Origin: Phycisphaerales bacterium
Lineage (GTDB): Bacteria; Planctomycetota; Phycisphaerae; Phycisphaerales; UBA1924
Reading direction: 5' to 3'
Length of the DNA: 13,033 nucleotides
Assembly (NCBI GenBank): GCA_030680655.1
Contig: JAUXUZ010000242.1
Coordinates: 1 to 13,033 of the forward strand
Shown here: in pieces, positions 6,391-11,798 of the stretch
Layout: every line of letters starts with the position of its first letter
Numbering within the stretch: the first letter of the stretch is position 1
The notes under the pieces: model-generated
What the model saw: the letters and a program-made list of their open reading frames with translations, nothing else
What the model was told of the DNA's origin: nothing
Database searches by the model: none
Position numbers and translations under genes: made by a program

Positions 6391-6861
6391 TCACCCTTCG
6401 ATCTGCCGCCGGAGCCCAATCCAGCCGTCCTTGATGACCTTGTCGGCCGCGCCGCGGACGAGCGCCGCCGGAGCAAGCTTGACCAGGCCCGTGAAGTTCG
6501 TCACACGACCCGTCCACTGAACCTTGGTGTTGGCGCCGTCGAGCACGATGTTCATCGCCGCCTCAAGGTTCAGCGTCATGCCGATACCCGAAGAGTCGAT
6601 CGTCATCACGGTCCGCGCGGGCACGCCTTGCGCTGGGGGCGTTGACTCAATCAGCTTCATCATCGCCTTCACGGTGCCGCTCACAAACGACAGGCCCGGC
6701 TTGATGGCCACCTTCATCGCGCCGTCGGGCTGCAGCTCGTGGCTCACCAGTCCCGGGATGGCCTTCGCGTAGCAGTCCATGCTCGAGAGGATCGCATAGA
6801 CCTTCTCCGGTGCAGCGTTGAACGCTTCCTCGCCTGTGAACGGGTCAGTGATAGATGCCAT
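6391..6861 (-). CDS. SRPBCC/CoxG-like lipid- or ligand-binding fold protein
   Basis: This 156-residue protein has the START/Bet v 1-like (SRPBCC) layout of the CoxG subfamily. An N-terminal strand and helix read FTGEEAFNAAPEKVYAILSSMDCYAKAIPGL (about 8-38), matching the family 'v..p.e.vw..l.d......ipG' pattern. Beta strands follow (MKVAIKPGLSFVSGTVKAMMKL; MNIVLDGANTKVQWTGRVTNFTG), and the C-terminal helix contains ALVRGAADKVIKDGWIGLRRQI. CoxG was named for its place in carbon monoxide dehydrogenase gene clusters, but most members have other, unknown roles in ligand or membrane binding. No cox structural genes are present here, so a CO role is not supported. ATG 6861 is chosen over the longer frame to 6918 because the fold begins there and GGAG lies 10 bases upstream. 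It is divergent from the glycosidase gene at 7005. Confidence 0.8.
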   Translation of the reverse strand: MASITDPFTGEEAFNAAPEKVYAILSSMDCYAKAIPGLVSHELQPDGAMKVAIKPGLSFVSGTVKAMMKLIESTPPAQGVPARTVMTIDSSGIGMTLNLEAAMNIVLDGANTKVQWTGRVTNFTGLVKLAPAALVRGAADKVIKDGWIGLRRQIEG

Positions 6862-6971
6862 GTCGCAGTTGCTCCAATGGGGGGGCCGATCAAGGCAGCG
6901 TAGCAACACCAACGACACCCCGGAACCACGACGCCGCCAACCAACCGCTCATAGCCGAAAACGCGCGTGGC

Positions 6972-6980
6972 TGCTAGCAT
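6972..6980 (+). promoter_or_regulatory. Extended -10 promoter of the glycosidase gene
   Basis: TGCTAGCAT is an extended -10 element (TGn followed by TAGCAT, 6975-6980). It predicts a start near 6987 and a leader of about 18 bases. No -35 hexamer is visible at 16-18 bases, which is typical when the TGn extension is present. Confidence 0.5.
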
Positions 6981-6993
6981 GTAATCGATTGCA
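6980..6993 (+). promoter_or_regulatory. LacI/GalR-family operator candidate
   Basis: TGTAATCGATTGCA is a near-perfect palindrome centred on CG (one mismatched pair) and fits the LacI/GalR operator form TGnAAnCGnTTnCA. It overlaps the last base of the -10 box and the expected transcription start, where a bound repressor would block initiation. No LacI-family gene is in the window. The match is seen directly; regulation by a sugar-responsive repressor is inference. Confidence 0.6.
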
Positions 6994-6997
6994 GGAG
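6993..6997 (+). promoter_or_regulatory. Ribosome binding site of the glycosidase gene
   Basis: AGGAG ends 7 bases before GTG 7005 and supports this start over the in-frame ATG seven codons downstream. Confidence 0.65.
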
Positions 6998-7004
6998 CCG
7001 CCGC

Positions 7005-10000
7005 GTGACCAAGACCGCACCCTTCATGCTCTCCGACGGCTGGCTGCTCGCCGCGTGCGCCCTCTTGTTGGCCACGGCCAGCGCCCTCTCCCAGCAGGAC
7101 CTCTCGCCTTCCAGCGGTTGGACCCTTCATCCTTCGCACGAGGCGGTCAAAGCCACCCTCAACCCCGCAAAGGGCCTGCGCGGCGAGGACGGCTTCAGCC
7201 TCTCCTACAACTTCACCGGCGGGTCGGGTTTCATCGTCGCCCGCCACGAGTTCCCCTCCGGCGGGATCGACCTGCCGGAGAACTTTGAGTTCTCCTTCAC
7301 CCTCACCGGCACCGGCCCCAGCAACAACCTCGAGGTCAAACTCCTCGACGCACCCGACGGCAACGGGAGCAAACTCGGCGACTCGGTCTGGTGGATCAAC
7401 CGCCGCAACTTCGAGTGGCCCGAGTCACCAACGCGCCTGAACAACAAGGCCAAGCACTTCCAGTTCGCGTGGGGCCCACTCAACGGCGCCAAGATCAAGC
7501 GGCTCGGCGCGATCGAGGTCGTCGTCGCGTCATCCTCAGGCGGTCAGGGGACGATCCACCTCACGGACCTGCAGTTCCGCGCCCTGCCGGTGCCCTCCCC
7601 TTACACAGGCACACCCAAAGCAACGGCCAGCACGGCCGCACCAGACCACCCGGCCGCGTTCGCGATCGACGCCGATGCAAAGTCCGCGTGGATCGACGAC
7701 GACAACGCGCCCGCCGAACTGACCGTGGACTTCGGACAGCCGCGTGACCTCGATGCCCTGCGGATCGACTGGGCGACGCCCGCCCGGGCGTTCACCGTTG
7801 ATTCGTCCGACGACGGCCAGAAGTGGCTGACGATCTGGACGGCCAACCCCGCCGCTACGCCAGTCGCCCGCAGCTACGCAGACATCCCCGACACAACCGC
7901 CCGCATGCTCCGCATCTCCATCGCTAAGAGCGGTGCGGAACCAGTCGGCGTGGCGGATGTCCGTTTCCTCACCAACCAAAGCGCCGCGACCGACAACCTC
8001 GGCATCATGCACCTGATCGCGTCGGACCTCCCCCCGGAGGCGATGCCCCGCTACTTCACGGGCCGCCAATCGACGTGGACCGTGCTCGGCTCGCCGACAG
8101 GTGCCGACGAGACGCTGATCAATGAGGAAGGTGACGTCGAGCTCTTCCGCTCCGGCCCCATGCTCAGCGCGTTGCTGCTCCGAGACGGCCAGCCCGCGCT
8201 GCGCTGGACCTCAGCATCTCAGCGGATGGACTTCGACGGCGTGCCCACCGCGATCGTCGAACGCAAGGCCGACGGGCTCACACTCACAACCAGCGCCTTC
8301 AGCACCGACGCCGAAACGCTCGTGCGCTACACGCTGGCGTGCACGAAGGGCCCCGCAAGCGGCCGGCTCGCCCTCTGCATCCGCCCCTTCCAGGTCAACC
8401 CGCCGTGGCAGTTCCTCAACGCTCCCGGCGGTCTCGCAAAGGTGCGGAGCATCGAGCAGGCCCAGCGCTTCACCGTGATCAACGGCGAGCGCCGCATCAT
8501 GCTCCCCGACGGCTGCGCCGGGTTCACCGCCCTCGGCTTTGACCAGGGCGAGGCGGCCTCACAGCTCTTCCTCACGCCGGAGCTCACGGCGACCAACGAC
8601 TCCGTCACAGATCCCCACAACGCGGCCAGCGCTGCCGTGTTCTACCCGTTCCAGCTCGACACCGGCGAGTCGAATTCCTGGCTCGTCCGCATCCAGCACA
8701 AGCCCGAACGCAAGTTGCAAGACGCGCGGGCGCACGACCACCGCTCACCGACCGATCCCTCGCTCTTTAACGAGCTCCGGGCCAGCGAGCGAGCACACTG
8801 GTCGATGCTCGACGGCTTCAACTTCACGCTTCCCCCCGGCTACGAACAGCTGCAAGCCTCCATCCGCGCCAGCCTCGCCTACATCCTCATCAACCGAGAC
8901 GGACCCGGATTCCAGCCCGGCTCACGCTCGTACGAACGCTCGTGGATCCGCGACGGCGCCCTCACCTCCGCCGCGCTGCTGGAGTTCGGCCTGACCGAAG
9001 AAGTCAAGCAGTTCATCGACTGGTACGCGGCGTTCCAGTTTCCCGGCGGCGGCATCCCCTGTGTCGTCGATAGGCGCGGCGCCGACCCGGTCACCGAGAA
9101 CGACTCGCACGGCCAGTTCATCTACGCCCTCGCCGAGTATCACCGCTACTCCCACGACGACGCCTTCCTGCTCAAGCACTTCGCAGCCGTCGAGAAGGCG
9201 GTCGCGCACATCGAGGCGGAACGCAACAAACGCAAGACTGCAGAATTCAGGAGCGACACGACACGCGCCGAGCCGGGCAAACCCCCCGTCCCGTTCAAGG
9301 CTCTCTACGGCCTCATGCCCGAGTCGATCAGCCACGAGGGATACTCCTCCAAGCCGATGCACTCGTACTGGGACGACTTCTTCACCCTCAAAGGGCTGCG
9401 CGACGCCGCCGAGATCGCCCGCGCCCTGAGCAAGCCCGACCAGGCCGCGCTCTGGGAACAAGCGGCCACAGACCTTGCCGGGTGCGTCAAGCACTCCATC
9501 GCGCTGGCGCAAGTCGCCCACGGCATCACCTACATCCCCGGCTGCCCCGAGCTTGGCGACTTCGACGCCACCAGCACCACCATCGCCATCAACCCCTGCG
9601 ATGCGCTGAACGACCTGCCGCGTGAGTGGTACAACGCAACGTTCGACAAATGGTGGGAGTCATTCGTGGCCCGGCGCGACGGCAAGCAGCCCTACGTCGA
9701 CTACACCCCCTACGAGTGGCGCATCGTCGGCACGTTGATCATGCTCGGCCACCGCAACCGTGCGTGGGAATCACTGCAGTGGTACATGCGCGATCAGCTT
9801 CCACCCCGCAGCGCAGGCGACACCACCGCCGGCGGATGGCTCCACTGGGCAGAGATCGTCCACAACGACCGCGGCGCTGGCAAGTGGATCGGCGACATGC
9901 CCCACACCTGGGTCGCCAGCGACTTCCTCCGCTCAATCCGCACGATGTTCGTTTACGAGGAGCCATCACCTTCACCGGCCCTCTCCACCCTTGTCCTCTT

Positions 10001-10286
10001 CGCGGGCATCCCCGCTGAGTGGGCCGACGCGCCCGAAGGAGTCTCGTTCACAGGGCTGCGAACACCGTACGGCACGCTTAACGCCTCGCTCAAGAAAGTA
10101 GACGGCTGGTACATCCTCCATTACGACGGCCTCGATCAGAAGAACCTCCCCTGCCGAGTCCGCCTCGCTCCACCCCTCGCGTGGCCGCCAAAGGAGCACG
10201 AAATCACCGAAGGAGAAGGCTCGCAGTCAACCGTCGGCGGCGGCATAGACGGCATAACGACCTCTATGACCATCCGATTCCGCTAA
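7005..10286 (+). CDS. Exported discoidin (F5/8C) and six-hairpin glycosidase-like multidomain protein
   Basis: This 1093-residue protein starts at GTG. A signal peptide (hydrophobic 13-28, cleavage near ASALS-QQ) implies export. Domain order: a beta-sandwich, carbohydrate-binding-like module (about 31-195); a discoidin/F5-8C (CBM32-like) module (about 203-322) with SAWIDDDNAPAELTVDFG and VRFL; a second beta-sandwich (about 335-600); an alpha/alpha-toroid (about 605-985); and a beta-rich tail (about 990-1093). The toroid has hallmarks of GH15/GH63-like enzymes: RSYERSWIRDGA (641-652, D650), FPGGGIPCVVDRRGADPVTENDSHGQF (679-705), HSYWDDFF (786-793), GGWLHWAEIVHNDRG (943-957) and MPHTWVASDFLRSIR (965-979). 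Acidic residues in these motifs (D650, E699, D700, E950, D955) are catalytic candidates. I cannot assign a GH family or substrate. Position ahead of an ABC ATPase and GH1 enzyme supports glycan breakdown. Confidence 0.8.
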   Translation: MTKTAPFMLSDGWLLAACALLLATASALSQQDLSPSSGWTLHPSHEAVKATLNPAKGLRGEDGFSLSYNFTGGSGFIVARHEFPSGGIDLPENFEFSFTLTGTGPSNNLEVKLLDAPDGNGSKLGDSVWWINRRNFEWPESPTRLNNKAKHFQFAWGPLNGAKIKRLGAIEVVVASSSGGQGTIHLTDLQFRALPVPSPYTGTPKATASTAAPDHPAAFAIDADAKSAWIDDDNAPAELTVDFGQPRDLDALRIDWATPARAFTVDSSDDGQKWLTIWTANPAATPVARSYADIPDTTARMLRISIAKSGAEPVGVADVRFLTNQSAATDNLGIMHLIASDLPPEAMPRYFTGRQSTWTVLGSPTGADETLINEEGDVELFRSGPMLSALLLRDGQPALRWTSASQRMDFDGVPTAIVERKADGLTLTTSAFSTDAETLVRYTLACTKGPASGRLALCIRPFQVNPPWQFLNAPGGLAKVRSIEQAQRFTVINGERRIMLPDGCAGFTALGFDQGEAASQLFLTPELTATNDSVTDPHNAASAAVFYPFQLDTGESNSWLVRIQHKPERKLQDARAHDHRSPTDPSLFNELRASERAHWSMLDGFNFTLPPGYEQLQASIRASLAYILINRDGPGFQPGSRSYERSWIRDGALTSAALLEFGLTEEVKQFIDWYAAFQFPGGGIPCVVDRRGADPVTENDSHGQFIYALAEYHRYSHDDAFLLKHFAAVEKAVAHIEAERNKRKTAEFRSDTTRAEPGKPPVPFKALYGLMPESISHEGYSSKPMHSYWDDFFTLKGLRDAAEIARALSKPDQAALWEQAATDLAGCVKHSIALAQVAHGITYIPGCPELGDFDATSTTIAINPCDALNDLPREWYNATFDKWWESFVARRDGKQPYVDYTPYEWRIVGTLIMLGHRNRAWESLQWYMRDQLPPRSAGDTTAGGWLHWAEIVHNDRGAGKWIGDMPHTWVASDFLRSIRTMFVYEEPSPSPALSTLVLFAGIPAEWADAPEGVSFTGLRTPYGTLNASLKKVDGWYILHYDGLDQKNLPCRVRLAPPLAWPPKEHEITEGEGSQSTVGGGIDGITTSMTIRFR

Positions 10287-10385
10287 CGCCACCGAGTAGA
10301 CTCCAACCTCACCTCGATCCCCTTTCTGTCCCCCTTCATCTTCTCAATCCCCCTCCGTTCTTCCTGCCCTTCCTTCATCCTCTCC

Positions 10386-10426
10386 CCCTCTGTGTCCTCC
10401 CCTTGCTCCGCGCCCTCTGTGTTCCT
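10386..10426 (+). repeat. Copy 1 of a 41-nt pyrimidine-rich direct repeat
   Basis: CCCTCTGTGTCCTCCCC (10386-10402), a 10-nt variable middle and CCCTCTGTGTTCCT (10413-10426). The 17-nt and 14-nt ends are identical, at identical 27-nt offset, in the copy at 11717-11757. Confidence 0.8.
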
Positions 10427-10444
10427 GCCTCTCTCCCCGTCTTT

Positions 10445-10476
10445 CTCTGTGCCTCTGTGTCTCTGTGTCTCTGTGG
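10445..10476 (+). repeat. 8-bp tandem repeat, four units of CTCTGTGn
   Basis: CTCTGTG begins at 10445, 10453, 10461 and 10469, an exact 8-bp period; the eighth base is C, T, T, G. The array ends 12 bases before the ATG of the ABC ATPase gene. Confidence 0.85.
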
Positions 10477-10488
10477 TGAAAACTCCCC

Positions 10489-11592
10489 ATGGCCCGCGTA
10501 ACACTCAGCGACATCTCAAAGGTCTACCCCAACGGCTTCAAGGCCGTTGACGGCTTCAGCCTCGACATCGCCCCCGGCGAGTTCGTCGTCTTCGTCGGTC
10601 CCAGCGGGTGCGGCAAGAGCACCACGCTCCGCCTCATCGCCGGATTGGAAGAGGACTTCACCGGCACCATCACCATCGGCGACCGCGTCGTCAACTCCGT
10701 TCCGCCCGCCCAGCGCGACATCGCGATGGTCTTTCAGAACTACGCCCTCTACCCCCACATGACCGTCTACGCGAACATGGCGATGGCCCTGAAGCTCAAG
10801 GGAGTCGCGAAGGCCGAGATCGACCGCAAAGTGCGCGACACGGCGAAGTTCCTCGAGGTCGATCAGCTGCTCGACCGAAAACCCGGGCAACTCTCCGGCG
10901 GGCAACGCCAGCGCGTCGCCCTCGGACGCGCCATCGTCCGCCAACCAAAGGCGTTCCTCTTCGACGAGCCCCTCAGCAATCTCGATGCGCGACTGCGCGT
11001 AACCACTCGGGCCGAGCTCAAGGCGATGCACCAGCGCCTCAAGACGACCAGCATCTACGTGACCCACGACCAGGAAGAAGCCATGACCCTCGGCGACCGC
11101 ATCGTCGTCATGGCCAAAGGCCGCATCCAGCAGGCAGCCCCACCCCTGGAGGTCTACCGCCGCCCCGCAAACCGCTTCGTCGCCGCCTTCGTCGGAACAC
11201 CGCCGATGAACTTCCTCACCGGCACGCTCTCAGCTGCCGGGCCCGCCCCGACGTTTACCGAAGCCGGGTCGGGCGGCCAGTCGTTCCCGCTCTCCGCGCG
11301 TGCGTCGCTCCCCCCGCGGGGCGCCCCGCTCACCGTCGGCATCCGCCCCACTCACTTCTCGCTGGCACCAACCCCAGGCGACGCGGCGATCACCGCCACC
11401 ATCCGCGCCGTCGAGCCCCTCGGCGAGCAGTGCGATGTGCAGGCGATCACCCCCGCGGGCACAGTCCTCACCGCTCGCATCCCTCTCACAGATACACCGC
11501 CGTTGCCGGGCGCAACAGTCACACTCCACGCCCACCTCAATCACCTCACCCCATTCGAACCCGGCGAGTTCGGCAACAACCTCGCTCTCTAG
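10489..11592 (+). CDS. ugpC: Sugar ABC transporter ATP-binding protein (MalK/UgpC/MsmK type)
   Basis: This cytoplasmic ATPase powers a CUT1-type ABC importer for oligosaccharides or glycerol-phosphate. All motifs are intact in 367 residues: Walker A GPSGCGKST (37-45), Q-loop Q83 in VFQNYALYPHMTV, signature LSGGQRQRVALGRAI (135-149), Walker B AFLFDEP with E160, D-loop SNLDARLR, and switch H193 in VTHDQEEAMTLGDR. A C-terminal TOBE/OB regulatory region follows (about 235-360), with GTPPMNFL, VGIRPTHF and a Pro-rich linker. The length and this tail place it with MalK/UgpC/MsmK rather than short transporters. No permease or solute-binding gene is adjacent, so it probably serves one or several importers encoded elsewhere, as MsmK does. 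It is flanked by two related pyrimidine-rich spacers and has no Shine-Dalgarno sequence. The symbol denotes the family; the transported sugar is unknown. Confidence 0.93.
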   Translation: MARVTLSDISKVYPNGFKAVDGFSLDIAPGEFVVFVGPSGCGKSTTLRLIAGLEEDFTGTITIGDRVVNSVPPAQRDIAMVFQNYALYPHMTVYANMAMALKLKGVAKAEIDRKVRDTAKFLEVDQLLDRKPGQLSGGQRQRVALGRAIVRQPKAFLFDEPLSNLDARLRVTTRAELKAMHQRLKTTSIYVTHDQEEAMTLGDRIVVMAKGRIQQAAPPLEVYRRPANRFVAAFVGTPPMNFLTGTLSAAGPAPTFTEAGSGGQSFPLSARASLPPRGAPLTVGIRPTHFSLAPTPGDAAITATIRAVEPLGEQCDVQAITPAGTVLTARIPLTDTPPLPGATVTLHAHLNHLTPFEPGEFGNNLAL

Positions 11593-11615
11593 CCCCTCTC
11601 CTTACCTCCCTCCGT

Positions 11616-11642
11616 CTACTCCGCGATCCTCCGCTACTCCGC
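11616..11642 (+). repeat. 9-bp tandem repeat, CTACTCCGC-type, three units
   Basis: CTACTCCGC at 11616-11624 and 11634-11642 flank a diverged middle unit GATCCTCCG, giving a 27-nt array in 9-bp steps. Confidence 0.55.
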
Positions 11643-11660
11643 ATTCCCGTCTTCGCCTTG

Positions 11661-11690
11661 ATCCGTGTCAATCCGTGTCCATCCGAGGTT
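11661..11690 (+). repeat. 10-bp tandem repeat, three units of ATCCGTGTCA type
   Basis: ATCCGTGTCA (11661-11670), ATCCGTGTCC (11671-11680) and ATCCGAGGTT (11681-11690) follow an exact 10-bp period. From memory, an 'atccgtgtcaatccgtgt' repeat is dispersed between genes in several environmental bacterial lineages; I could not verify this here. Confidence 0.75.
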
Positions 11691-11716
11691 CTCTTCCGTC
11701 TCCTCGCCCTTTGCCT

Positions 11717-11757
11717 CCCTCTGTGTCCTCCCCCTCCTCTGTGCCCTCTGTGTTCCT
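11717..11757 (+). repeat. Copy 2 of the 41-nt pyrimidine-rich direct repeat
   Basis: CCCTCTGTGTCCTCCCC (11717-11733) and CCCTCTGTGTTCCT (11744-11757) are identical to the ends of copy 1 with the same 27-nt offset; only the 10-nt middle differs. Confidence 0.8.
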
Positions 11758-11762
11758 CTTCT

Positions 11763-11789
11763 CTTCGAGTCCTTCGAGTCCTTCGAGTT
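11763..11789 (+). repeat. 9-bp tandem repeat, three units of CTTCGAGTC
   Basis: CTTCGAGTC at 11763-11771 and 11772-11780 and CTTCGAGTT at 11781-11789. The array ends 9 bases before the GH1 start codon. Confidence 0.85.
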
Positions 11790-11798
11790 CCGCCTTTC

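Larger units (their letters stand above)
10287..10488 (+). other. Pyrimidine-rich 202-nt spacer upstream of the ABC ATPase gene
   Basis: The plus strand is overwhelmingly C and T from about 10296 to 10475, with six copies of CTCTGTG. It shares a 41-nt block with the next spacer and ends in an 8-bp tandem repeat. No Shine-Dalgarno sequence precedes ATG 10489, where the preceding bases are GTGAAAACTCCCC. The minus-strand frame across it (rich in E, R, G, T, Q) is a repeat translation, not a gene. Confidence 0.7.
11593..11798 (+). other. Pyrimidine-rich 206-nt spacer upstream of the GH1 gene
   Basis: Plus-strand C/T-rich throughout, built of several short tandem repeats (9, 10 and 9 bp) and the second copy of the 41-nt block. 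It has no Shine-Dalgarno sequence before ATG 11799 and no visible gene. It matches the previous spacer in length, composition and part of its sequence. Confidence 0.7.

Noticed and set aside
6391..6861. Carbon monoxide dehydrogenase accessory role for the CoxG-like gene
   Set aside because: No coxM/S/L or other molybdenum hydroxylase genes in the window; the SRPBCC fold is shared by many unrelated functions.
10283..10504. Minus-strand open frame of 73 residues rich in E, R, G, T and Q (TTETQRHRG and similar)
   Set aside because: It is the translation of the pyrimidine-rich repeat spacer, runs into both neighbouring genes and has no start signals.
11616..11789. Possible CRISPR array from clustered repeats
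   Set aside because: Units are 9-10 bp in direct tandem with no spacers and no cas genes nearby.
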